Shown: piece after piece, positions 38,116-46,180 of the stretch | How positions within the stretch are numbered: position 1 is the first letter of the stretch | Layout: each line of letters begins with the position of its first letter | From: Candidatus Hydrogenedentota bacterium | Lineage (GTDB): Bacteria > Hydrogenedentota > Hydrogenedentia > Hydrogenedentales > SLHB01 | NCBI GenBank assembly: GCA_029552745.1 | Contig: JAKPDK010000169.1 | Span: 1-64,000, forward strand | DNA: 64,000 bases | Reading direction: 5' to 3' | Made by a program: the position numbers and the translations under genes | Notes under the pieces: generated by a model | What the model was told of the DNA's origin: nothing | What the model saw: only the letters and a program-made list of their open reading frames with translations | The model's database searches: none

Positions 38116-38912
38116 ACCGTATCTGCGCCCGATTGGAAAAGCTTTCCCAGAAAAGTCAGAAGGCGTTCATCCCCTTCATTGTTGCGGGTGATCCTGACCT
38201 TGACAAGACAGAGCAATTAGTCCTGGAATTGGAACGAGCCGGGGCGGACTGTATCGAACTCGGTGTACCTTTTTCCGATCCTATCGCGGATGGTATCGTG
38301 ATACAAGAAGCGGCGCAAAGGGCACTGGCACAAGGCGTGTCGCTGCGCGATGTCGTCTCATTTGTCAAGAAGGTCAGAACCAAAACGCAAGTCCCTCTCT
38401 TACTCTTTACGTATTTTAATCCGGTGCTCGCCTACGGAATGGATACGCTGGCGCGTGACGCTGCCCGAGCCGGGGTGGACGGGATCCTGTGCGTTGATCT
38501 GCCCCCGGAAGAAGCCGGCGACTACAAGAAATACATGGATGAGCATAATATCGTTACGGTATTCTTGGTGGCGCCGACCAGCCCAGACGAACGGATTGCC
38601 CTTATTGCAAAGCAATCCACCGGATTCATTTATTATGTATCCAGAACGGGCGTCACGGGGGTGCGCAACCAGGTGGAGCAGAGCGTGCCGGCGATGGTGC
38701 AAAAGATTAAAGCGTTTTCCAACAAGCCGGTATGTGTCGGCTTCGGAGTTTCAACGCCGGAACAAGCACAACAAGTCGCAGGTTACGCAGACGGCGTCAT
38801 CGTGGGCAGCGCCATCGTAAAAATAATCGGAGACTATCAAAATAGCCCGTACTTGATTAAGGTAGTTGGGGATTTGGCACGATCATTGGCGCGGGCAATC
38901 AAGAACCCCTAA
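38112..38912 (+). CDS. trpA: Tryptophan synthase alpha chain
   Basis: This 266-residue TIM barrel releases indole from indole-3-glycerol phosphate. The [13 protein letters not shown] motif contains the catalytic aspartate, and the [12 protein letters not shown] and [13 protein letters not shown] segments are standard. It overlaps trpB by four bases and ends the visible trp run. Confidence 0.96.
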   Translation: MNRICARLEKLSQKSQKAFIPFIVAGDPDLDKTEQLVLELERAGADCIELGVPFSDPIADGIVIQEAAQRALAQGVSLRDVVSFVKKVRTKTQVPLLLFTYFNPVLAYGMDTLARDAARAGVDGILCVDLPPEEAGDYKKYMDEHNIVTVFLVAPTSPDERIALIAKQSTGFIYYVSRTGVTGVRNQVEQSVPAMVQKIKAFSNKPVCVGFGVSTPEQAQQVAGYADGVIVGSAIVKIIGDYQNSPYLIKVVGDLARSLARAIKNP

Positions 38913-38987
38913 GTAGCCCTTTTCTCGGGAGCGCGGTTTCACCGTGGCGAACTTCTAACTCAATGAGAAGAGTAACGGAGGATTTGG

Positions 38988-40004
38988 ATGAGCCATCTAC
39001 AAATGCCGGAGATTTTTTTTGCGGGAGTCTCCTTCGTTTTTGGCAGCGTGGTGGGAAGTTTTCTGAACGTATGTATCTACCGCATCCCACGCGGCGAATC
39101 AATCGTTTACCCCGCATCACGGTGTCCCAAGTGCAGTCATTCCATTCAGTGGTATGACAATATTCCAATCATCAGTTGGTTTATCTTACGAGGAAAATGT
39201 CGGCACTGCGGCGAGTCAATCAGTTGGCAATATCCGCTCGTTGAGTCGCTGACCGCGGTCCTGTTTCTGCTAATTTTCTTGCGGTTTCGGTTTGTCTGGG
39301 CAACGCCAATATACATGGCATTTACAGCAGCATTGATTTTGGTGGCGTTCGTAGACTTTGCCGAGTGGATCATTCCCGACGAAGTCACTCTGCCGGGTAT
39401 CCCTCTGGCGCTTATATGCGCCCTGCTTGCGACATGGCATCCTGATAGCGGATTGCGGGTGTTGGGAGCGACAAACCCCGTTTTTGACGCCATCATTGGC
39501 ATAGAAGCCGGTGGGGTGCTCTTCTTGCTGGATAAATTGGCGCGGTTGATGCTAAACAAACCGGGAATGGGCGGAGGGGATATCAAACTTTTAGCAATGA
39601 TTGGCGGACTTCTTGGGTGGGGCGGCGCTTTCTTGACCGTGTTTGTTGCAGCCGTGTTCGGAAGCCTTATTGGATTAATCGTCCTACTTCTAACCAAAAA
39701 ACAGGAAGAAGAGAATGCCGAGGCCTCCCCTTCGAGCACAAAAAAGATTGGGTTCGGAGACTGGTACGGTATGCCCGGAACAATTCTCATCACCGCAACG
39801 TTCTCTTTCCTTGCGATGTTCGGTCGAAAGAAAACAGAGCCAGATTCCTCAAAAAACGAAGATGACGAGGATGCTCACGAGATTACACTGGCGGGGCATT
39901 ACCTTCCCTTTGGCCCTTACCTGTGTCTCGGGGCCCTTGTGGTAATGTTCTATGGCAAAGAGATCGTGGATTTCTATCTCTCGGCGCTGGATGTCGGGCT
40001 ATAA
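38988..40004 (+). CDS. Prepilin leader peptidase/N-methyltransferase
   Basis: The 338-residue integral membrane protein has the A24-type layout. The zinc-binding CPKC and CRHC pairs are in the N-terminal cytoplasmic part. The first catalytic Asp is in the VDFAEWIIPDE segment and the second in the GMGGGDIKL (GxGD) motif. It cleaves and methylates type IV pilins and type II secretion pseudopilins. An extra segment rich in Glu, Asp and Ser lies between the last helices (about residues 245-300). CGGAGG precedes ATG 38988. No pilus gene is nearby. Confidence 0.92.
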   Translation: MSHLQMPEIFFAGVSFVFGSVVGSFLNVCIYRIPRGESIVYPASRCPKCSHSIQWYDNIPIISWFILRGKCRHCGESISWQYPLVESLTAVLFLLIFLRFRFVWATPIYMAFTAALILVAFVDFAEWIIPDEVTLPGIPLALICALLATWHPDSGLRVLGATNPVFDAIIGIEAGGVLFLLDKLARLMLNKPGMGGGDIKLLAMIGGLLGWGGAFLTVFVAAVFGSLIGLIVLLLTKKQEEENAEASPSSTKKIGFGDWYGMPGTILITATFSFLAMFGRKKTEPDSSKNEDDEDAHEITLAGHYLPFGPYLCLGALVVMFYGKEIVDFYLSALDVGL

Positions 40005-40098
40005 TCCTTTTGCCAAAGACTGGCAAGAAGATGTCATCTCTTGATGTTATTTCTGGTGTATGATTCGGCACGTTGAGGTCTCAACGGAGTAAACGGGT

Positions 40099-41274
40099 AT
40101 GTTACGTTTCTTAACCGCAGGTGAATCTCACGGCAGGGGCGTTTTTTGTCTTCTCGATGGCTTCCCCGCAGGACTTCATGTTTCCAAAGAAGATATTGAC
40201 TTTTATCTATCCGAACGACAAAAGGGCTATGGACGAGGCGGTAGACAACGCATCGAAAAAGATGCGGTAGATGTGTTATCTGGAATCCGCGGGGGAATCA
40301 CGCTGGGAAGCCCTATCCTTTTGGCGGTGTGGAATCGCGATTTCGAGAATTGGCAAGAGGCTATGGATCCCTGGCACCCGCCCTCCGGACCGAAAGCGAC
40401 CCGAGTAACCCAGCCCCGCCCGGGACATGCTGACCTAGTAGGGGCGTTAAAATACCACCACGACGATTGCCGTAATATCCTGGAGCGCGCGAGTGCACGG
40501 GAAACCGCGGCACGTGTCGCCGGAGGCGCCCTATGCCGTAAACTACTTTCAACTTTTGGAATAGAAATGGCTGCCCATGTTGTGCAAATCGGCGACGTTG
40601 TAGCCAATACTGACAGTATTCCTTCCGCGGAAATAGCAGGTCGGTCGGCAACATCGGAAGTGCGTTGTTGCGACCCCGTAGCGAGTGAGAATATGGTCGC
40701 CGCCATTCGGGCTGCCAAACAAGCAAAGGACACCTTGGGGGGTGTAGTGGAAGTACGGGTTTGGGGACTACCGGTAGGACTGGGCACACATACCCAGTGG
40801 GACAAGAAACTGGACGGCCGATTGGCGCAAGCCCTCATGAGTATTCAAGCGGTCAAAGGGGTTGAAATCGGATTGGGATTCCGAGGGGTTTCCCGACCGG
40901 GAAGCCAATTTCACGATGAAATCCAATTCGTGCCGTCAGCGGGTCCAGGCGGGCCGTATCGTCGTTTCACCAATCATCTGGGTGGGCTGGAAGGAAGCAT
41001 GACCACGGGAGAGGAACTCCTGATTCGTGTCGCCAAGAAACCCATTTCTACGCTCATGAAACCTCTGCGGACAGTCAATATGGAAACGCACGAGCCGGCG
41101 GAAGCCCTTGTGGAACGCAGCGACACCTGCGCCGTGCCTGCATTGGCGGTCATCGTGGAGGCAGCCGTCGCAATTGTGCTGGCAGAGGCGTTCTTAGAAA
41201 AGTTCGGCGGCGATTCGGTAGCAGATATGAAAGCGGCGTTTGACGCATACGTGCGCTATCTGCAAAGTCGGTGA
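40099..41274 (+). CDS. aroC: Chorismate synthase
   Basis: This is a 391-residue enzyme making chorismate from EPSP with FMNH2. GESHGRG, the YGRGGRQRIEKD region, HHDDCRNILERASARETAARVAGGA and the C-terminal LMKPLRTVNMETHEPA segment match the family. It supplies the precursor for the tryptophan pathway encoded just upstream, though trpE, which would use it, is not here. Confidence 0.97.
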   Translation: MLRFLTAGESHGRGVFCLLDGFPAGLHVSKEDIDFYLSERQKGYGRGGRQRIEKDAVDVLSGIRGGITLGSPILLAVWNRDFENWQEAMDPWHPPSGPKATRVTQPRPGHADLVGALKYHHDDCRNILERASARETAARVAGGALCRKLLSTFGIEMAAHVVQIGDVVANTDSIPSAEIAGRSATSEVRCCDPVASENMVAAIRAAKQAKDTLGGVVEVRVWGLPVGLGTHTQWDKKLDGRLAQALMSIQAVKGVEIGLGFRGVSRPGSQFHDEIQFVPSAGPGGPYRRFTNHLGGLEGSMTTGEELLIRVAKKPISTLMKPLRTVNMETHEPAEALVERSDTCAVPALAVIVEAAVAIVLAEAFLEKFGGDSVADMKAAFDAYVRYLQSR

Positions 41275-41319
41275 TATCTTTGGCAAGTCTTTCATGTCGA
41301 TGAGGACAAGAGAGAAGAC

Positions 41320-42393
41320 ATGACGTATTCGATTGGACTGTTGCGCTTTGAGGAACATTATTTTCCAAGAATTTGGGGTGGACAGCACTTGCGTGCCCTG
41401 TTCCAAAAGCCCATTCCTCCGAATGTCGCCATTGGAGAAGCTTGGTTAGTATCTGACCATCCCTCTGCACAAAGCGTCATCCTGCGCGGCAAACACCAGG
41501 GCAAAACCCTCCAAGAACTGATGAGAGAAAATGTATCAGCCCTCCTGGGAACAGCGGCAAAGCCAACCCCGGGTGGCAGGTTTCCCCTCCTACTAAAACT
41601 TTTGGACGCCGAAGATGTCTTGTCCGTACAAGTACATCCGGATGATGCCGCGGCGTCCCGCCTGGGAGAAAAAGACGTCGGAAAAACAGAAATGTGGTTT
41701 GTCCTCAGCGCGACTCCCGATTCTCGTCTCTATTGCGGCTTGCAAGAAAAGACTACGCGCGAGGACGTCTTGCAGGCTGTAGAGCGAGAGAATTTAGACG
41801 CTTACATGGTTTCTTACCCCGTCCAATCTGGGGATGCGGTCATGGTTCCCGCGGGTACGGTACATGCCATAGGCGCAGGGCTTGTGTTAGCGGAAATCCA
41901 ACAGAATAGTGACCTGACTTACCGACTTTATGACTGGGGACGAGTGCAGGCAGACGGTAAGCCGCGGCCACTTCACCTCGATAAAGCCACAGAGGTGATT
42001 CATTACGGGAAGCGGCCTCCTCAACCAACCCGTGGTTTTGTAGTCAAGGACAACGACACGACGCGAGTCATTTTGGGAGCGTGCCGGTACTTTGCCGCAG
42101 AGTTGGTTCCGTTGTCTACTGGATGGTATACACGAGATACCCGGAACGCCTCGTTTCATTTACTCTTAGGGGTCGCAGGCAACATCATGGTGGAGACGGA
42201 CACGGGCAATGAAAATTTGTCCCCTGGTGATGCGGTATTAGTACCCGCGGAACTGGCTAGCTACACGCTCCAGGGAACCGGCGAGGTCTTAACGTATTAC
42301 GTCCCCGAAATGGAAATCGATATCATCCGTCCTCTGGTTGCCGCAAACTACCGCAGCGAGCAAATCAACGAACTCGTAAGCCAAGGGGTATAA
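41320..42393 (+). CDS. manA: Mannose-6-phosphate isomerase, class I
   Basis: This 357-residue protein has the cupin-type type I phosphomannose isomerase fold. VQVHPDDAAASR and GTVHAIGAGLVLAEIQQNSDLTYRLYDWGR contain the zinc ligands and the catalytic region. It interconverts mannose-6-phosphate and fructose-6-phosphate. The AGAGAAGAC site is a plausible binding site before ATG 41320. It is 45 bases after aroC and is probably cotranscribed. Confidence 0.9.
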   Translation: MTYSIGLLRFEEHYFPRIWGGQHLRALFQKPIPPNVAIGEAWLVSDHPSAQSVILRGKHQGKTLQELMRENVSALLGTAAKPTPGGRFPLLLKLLDAEDVLSVQVHPDDAAASRLGEKDVGKTEMWFVLSATPDSRLYCGLQEKTTREDVLQAVERENLDAYMVSYPVQSGDAVMVPAGTVHAIGAGLVLAEIQQNSDLTYRLYDWGRVQADGKPRPLHLDKATEVIHYGKRPPQPTRGFVVKDNDTTRVILGACRYFAAELVPLSTGWYTRDTRNASFHLLLGVAGNIMVETDTGNENLSPGDAVLVPAELASYTLQGTGEVLTYYVPEMEIDIIRPLVAANYRSEQINELVSQGV

Positions 42394-42400
42394 GCATTCC

Positions 42401-42436
42401 GTTGCAAGTGTTCCAAAATGGAACAATTGTTGCAAC
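42401..42436. promoter_or_regulatory. Nested inverted repeat upstream of the ECF sigma gene
   Basis: GTTGCAA ... TTGCAAC flanks an inner TGTTCC/GGAACA pair around AAAAT. The element lies between manA and the sigma gene and includes GGAACA, which resembles an ECF -35 element. It could be an operator, an autoregulated promoter or a weak terminator of manA. Confidence 0.4.
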
Positions 42437-42493
42437 TCACAGGCTTAATCACCTCTCCACTAGTAGATTTGGCTAAAGCCGGAAAGTAAACCT

Positions 42494-43114
42494 GTGAGAA
42501 CACGAAAAACGCCTCCACCCCACTTTGATGATGCGGAAATTGTTCGCCGTTGTCTCAATGGCGACACAGAGGCGTTTGGAAGACTAGTGGAGAAATACCA
42601 AGGAGCGGTCTACGCCATTGCGTACGCTTACCTTAGAAACCGCGAGTCCTCGCTCGAGGTGCTACAGGAATCATTCTGCACGGCCTACACGAATCTGGCG
42701 CAACTTCGGAACACAAGCGCCTTTGGGCCTTGGTTGAAAGAAATCACGTGCCACAAAGCGAGTCAAGTAGCGAAAGAAGAAAGACGCCGTACAAAGTTTG
42801 AAACACCGTTCCCACTGAGAAAAGTTGTGTCGCTGGAAGAGGCGCGAGATCGTGCCCCCGATATAGACAAACAGACAGATGTTCGTGCGGCAGTCTTGGA
42901 AGCAATCGACACGTTACCGGAACATTATCGTTTGGTGGTTGTGCTCCGATACCTTCAGGAGTTGACCTACAACGAAATAGCGGATTTTTTGGGCGAATCG
43001 TACGATGAGGTGCGCGGTATCTTGCAAAAGGCGGGGAAAATGCTCCGCGACGCTCTCAGCAATACCGACTTTGGAAATGAAAGGGGCTCGGCGTGGCATC
43101 GTGTGCACAAATAG
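42494..43114 (+). CDS. ECF-type RNA polymerase sigma factor
   Basis: This 206-residue protein has the sigma-2 region (GDTEAFGRLVEKYQGAVYAIAYAYLRN ... QESFCTAYTNLAQL) and the sigma-4 region (LPEHYRLVVVLRYLQELTYNEIADFLG with a helix-turn-helix). It directs transcription in response to an extracytoplasmic signal. The start is a GTG with GGAAAG about nine bases upstream. Its end overlaps the anti-sigma gene by 22 bases, indicating a coupled pair. Confidence 0.92.
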   Translation: MRTRKTPPPHFDDAEIVRRCLNGDTEAFGRLVEKYQGAVYAIAYAYLRNRESSLEVLQESFCTAYTNLAQLRNTSAFGPWLKEITCHKASQVAKEERRRTKFETPFPLRKVVSLEEARDRAPDIDKQTDVRAAVLEAIDTLPEHYRLVVVLRYLQELTYNEIADFLGESYDEVRGILQKAGKMLRDALSNTDFGNERGSAWHRVHK

Positions 43115-44403
43115 ATAAACAGATGCAAGCCTATGTGGATGGAGAGCTTCGACGGTCCGAAGTGGTGGTATTTGAACAACACATTTCGGAATGTGCCGCT
43201 TGTGCCGAAACGCTCCGAAAACAGCAAAAGACATCTGCGATCCTGTTTGAATCCTTTGCTCAAGACAGAATGACACACTCCGTTCGAGACGAGGTGATGA
43301 AACGTCTTCCAGCGGCACCTCTGTCCACTGAGGAAGACATTGACGCCATCAACTGGCGCGCCAAACATCCTGGAAGTCTCATTTCTCGCCTATTTAAGGG
43401 TGTGCCGGTTGCCGTTGCGCTTTTGCTATTGGTGGTGGCTGCTTTGATCCGTTATTACTGGCCGGAAGCCCCGGTAACAAGTCCCGCTGTCGTTGGAATG
43501 ATCACGCAGTCTCAAGGGCTCTCCATTTGTCGCGCAGAGGGAGTGGAAAACCCACAACCGGCAAAGCTCCAACATCTAATTGATCGGGGAACACGCCTGG
43601 AAACAACGAATGAATCGCGGTTGATGTTGTCTTTTCGCTCGTCAACGGAAGTGAAAGTTAATGGCAATACGCGGTTGACAGTTCATGATGAACGGAACCT
43701 CAGTTTGGAAGAGGGAGAACTTTACCTACGAGTGGGTAAGGACGGTCGACACTTCGTTGTGAACACTCCAAATGGTAAGGTACGCGTATTCGGCACGGCA
43801 TTTATTGTGCGAGTCCAACAGCAAGAAACCAGAGTGTTTGTCGAAGAAGGCTTAGTTCAAGTCGAAAGTTCAGGCAACCGAACGGATTTCGCCGCGGTAA
43901 GCGCTGGGCAGGAAACAAGCATCATGCCGGATGGGCGGATTGCACGGCCTCGTCCTACAAATGTCGAGGCAGTTACCAAGTGGGCAGCGGCCCTACAGCC
44001 GAATAGCCTTGCCAATCAACGGTTCCGTGAAATTTTCCCGCCCGTCAAAGATTTGGTTGAAATAACCGCCACCCATATTTACCGAATACCGCTCGTGTAT
44101 GAAAACACGGCTTGCAGTATTCATGCGGTTCGCCTGTATGGGCGGCCCCCGCGAGGGGTAAATTCCCTATGTAGTTACGATGTTTACGTCTATGATCAGG
44201 ACATGAAACCCTTGTTTAAGGCGAGGGTGAACGGCCAAGTTCTGGCGGAAGTGGGACGGACTTACTACGACATCCCGGTTCCCGGAAAGCCGTTAGAAGG
44301 ACTTCGGGCGTTGGCGGTTTCGCTGGTGCCGGATTTCTCCACGGGAGACACAGAAACGAATTTTGAGGTGAAGGCGGTCGTTTTGCCTCAGAACAACAGT
44401 TGA
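43093..44403 (+). CDS. Anti-sigma factor with zinc finger and FecR-like domain
   Basis: The 436-residue protein begins with a zf-HC2/ZAS pattern: Cys4, His30, Cys34 and Cys37. A membrane helix lies at about 104-120, followed by a FecR-like beta domain (GTRLETTNESRLML ... VFGTAFIVRVQQQETRVFVEEGLVQV). A further beta-rich domain (about 330-436, with VRLYGRPPRG and YYDIPVPG) may bind carbohydrate or another ligand. It probably holds the sigma factor at the membrane and responds to a periplasmic signal. Start GTG 43093 lies inside the sigma gene. Confidence 0.85.
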   Translation: MASCAQIDKQMQAYVDGELRRSEVVVFEQHISECAACAETLRKQQKTSAILFESFAQDRMTHSVRDEVMKRLPAAPLSTEEDIDAINWRAKHPGSLISRLFKGVPVAVALLLLVVAALIRYYWPEAPVTSPAVVGMITQSQGLSICRAEGVENPQPAKLQHLIDRGTRLETTNESRLMLSFRSSTEVKVNGNTRLTVHDERNLSLEEGELYLRVGKDGRHFVVNTPNGKVRVFGTAFIVRVQQQETRVFVEEGLVQVESSGNRTDFAAVSAGQETSIMPDGRIARPRPTNVEAVTKWAAALQPNSLANQRFREIFPPVKDLVEITATHIYRIPLVYENTACSIHAVRLYGRPPRGVNSLCSYDVYVYDQDMKPLFKARVNGQVLAEVGRTYYDIPVPGKPLEGLRALAVSLVPDFSTGDTETNFEVKAVVLPQNNS

Positions 44404-44424
44404 ATCACTTTACTATAGCCCTTG

Positions 44425-44607
44425 ACGGAGAGGCTGCGGTGTTTTCACGTCGACACACACATCTACCTCGAGTCACTCCTTCCCTACGAGTAACTGCAGC
44501 CAACGAGCGTGGAAGGCCTAGCCTCTCCGTAAAGTCTTACCCCTTCGACATACAAACGTCACATCTTACCCGTGAATAAATACCCCGGGTGTCGGGGGCA
44601 CCCGGGG
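44425..44607. other. Inverted repeat and GC-rich hairpin, possible structured RNA
   Basis: ACGGAGAGGCT (44425-44435) and AGCCTCTCCGT (44520-44530) are perfect inverted repeats 84 bases apart. A CCCCGGGTG/CACCCGGGG stem with a 7-base loop lies at 44583-44607 and lacks a T-run. The rest of 44404-44741 shows no gene. The stem could be part of an RNA or a terminator of the anti-sigma transcript. Confidence 0.35.
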
Positions 44608-44741
44608 CTGGAGGAGTTGAGGCTCTGGTTCGTACAGGCAACCTTCGTTCGTTCTCTTCATATTCCAGAGCCTTCGCCTTTAGTGTACCATAATTTTACC
44701 TGCTGCCCTGTCCGAAAAGGCGGTTCTGAACTATGTCTTTG

Positions 44742-45320
44742 TTAGAACTGGACTTGCGGAGCTTGACGGGCGGCTTCTGTCCCCAGTTCAAAGAACTGGC
44801 GGGGTTTAAAAGCATAAACCATAGCGACCATATTGGCTGGGAAAACCATCACGGCATTGTTAAAATCCCGCACCGTAGCGTTGTACATCGAATTTGCCAT
44901 TTGGATTCGGTTTTCGGTATCGGCCAACTGCGCTTGCAAATCTAGAAAGTTCTGATTCGCTTTTAGGTCAGGATATCTTTCCAACCGAACCATCAACCGT
45001 CCCAAAGCACCCTGAAGCAGGCTCTCGGTTGCTGCCTGTTCCTGAGGGCTGCCTTGGTTTGCTACACACTGTTCCCGCAACCGAGTGACCTCTTCGAGCA
45101 ATTCGCGCTCATGGGCCGCATAGCCTTTGACTGTATTTACAAGGTTGGGAATTAGATCGTATCTGCGTTGCAGTTCGGTTTGAATGTTTGCCCACGAAGC
45201 ATCGCACTGATTCCCGAGTCGGATCAGTCTGTTATAGACACCTATCACAAACCCCGCCAAAAGGACGATTAGGAGCACTAACCCTGCCATCGCCACAAGA
45301 AGGAATAGAAACACGCTCAT
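44742..45320 (-). CDS. LemA family protein
   Basis: This 192-residue protein has an N-terminal transmembrane helix (about residues 5-27) and the LemA pattern: YNRLIRLGNQCDASWANIQTELQRRYDLIPNLVNTVKGYA, then helices ending DFNNAVMVFPANMVA. LemA proteins are conserved, membrane-anchored four-helix bundles of unknown biochemical role. GGAAAGG is located upstream of the ATG. Confidence 0.9.
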   Translation of the reverse strand: MSVFLFLLVAMAGLVLLIVLLAGFVIGVYNRLIRLGNQCDASWANIQTELQRRYDLIPNLVNTVKGYAAHERELLEEVTRLREQCVANQGSPQEQAATESLLQGALGRLMVRLERYPDLKANQNFLDLQAQLADTENRIQMANSMYNATVRDFNNAVMVFPANMVAMVYAFKPRQFFELGTEAARQAPQVQF

Positions 45321-45640
45321 GGTAACCCATCCTTTCCCGCAGTTGAAACTCCTGCGAATTCAGTCAACGCTTGTCATAGCCGTTACTTCCTGGTACGAGT
45401 ATCCCGCATCGCCATGACGCAATTCCAGTTAAACTTATCAAAAAACGTCAAGTTACCGCCGTCTGCGCCTACGATGATGAATGCGCCAAATCCTTTAAGA
45501 ATAAGGAAGTGTCAAGTAGTGTTTATAATAGTAATATACTCGTAGCTATTGTGACAGCAGAGATAGGTTAGCTCGAGTTCTCAAAAATAGACGCGCAGCT
45601 TAAAACGTGATATACTTTAGAGATAAGGAGATGGTGCTGC
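45321..45640. other. Intergenic region with promoter of the mcsA run
   Basis: There is no gene here. AT-rich stretches near 45515-45540 (TTTATAATAGTAATATACT) and the promoter at 45588-45616 are the only signals seen. Confidence 0.6.
45588..45616 (+). promoter_or_regulatory. Promoter of mcsA-mcsB-clpC-bamA
   Basis: TAGACG and TATACT are 17 bases apart. AAGGAG (45625-45630) lies ten bases before the GTG start of mcsA. No CtsR gene precedes the operon, and I see no clear CtsR heptad. Confidence 0.55.
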
Positions 45641-46180
45641 GTGATCTGTGAAAAGTGTCATAAGAACTTGGCAACCATGCGTTATGCCGAGGTTATCGAC
45701 GGCAAGGTTTCCGAGTTAAGAATGTGCGCGGAGTGTTATAAGAAACTCCAAAACGAGCTCTCATTAGGCTTTGAAATAGCTGGGAGTGCGCCGTCACCCC
45801 ATCGGATTACCGAGAAACAAGCCGAGGCTCTTGCCAGTAAAACGGAAGGTGATCAATGCCGCGTATGCGGACTTACTGTAAGAGAAGTCCTCGAAACCGG
45901 TTATGTCGGCTGTGCGGCATGCTATGAGCACATGAGAGAAAAATTGGAAGTTTTCCTAAACGAGATCCACGGTAGCCTGCGCCATTGCGGCAAGAAACAA
46001 CGCCTGGACGACGCACGAGAACAACTTCGCGCCCAGCTCCGCACCAAACGCGCTCTGTTACAAACAGCCTTGGACACAGAAAACTACGAAGAGGCTGCTG
46101 TGTTAAGGGATGCCATCCGCGAGTTAGAAAGTGCGTTAAGTATTGCACATGAGGATTCGGAAAAGGAGGGATCGGGTTGA
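45641..46180 (+). CDS. mcsA: McsA-like zinc and UVR-motif protein
   Basis: This 179-residue protein has two zinc-knuckle pairs (CEKC ... CAEC and CRVC ... CAAC) and a C-terminal UVR motif (DTENYEEAAVLRDAIRELE). This matches McsA, which activates McsB and helps ClpC in Gram-positive bacteria. The start is GTG 45641 with AAGGAG upstream; an ATG directly at the RBS is too close. It overlaps mcsB at its stop (TTGA). Confidence 0.85.
   Translation: MICEKCHKNLATMRYAEVIDGKVSELRMCAECYKKLQNELSLGFEIAGSAPSPHRITEKQAEALASKTEGDQCRVCGLTVREVLETGYVGCAACYEHMREKLEVFLNEIHGSLRHCGKKQRLDDAREQLRAQLRTKRALLQTALDTENYEEAAVLRDAIRELESALSIAHEDSEKEGSG

Noticed and set aside
44425-44530. SRP or 6S RNA
   Set aside because: The conserved SRP apical-loop sequence is absent and I cannot show a 6S-type bulge, so no RNA class is named.
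44583-44607. Classical terminator for the anti-sigma gene
   Set aside because: The hairpin is strong but no T-run follows, so I list it as a structure and not as a terminator.
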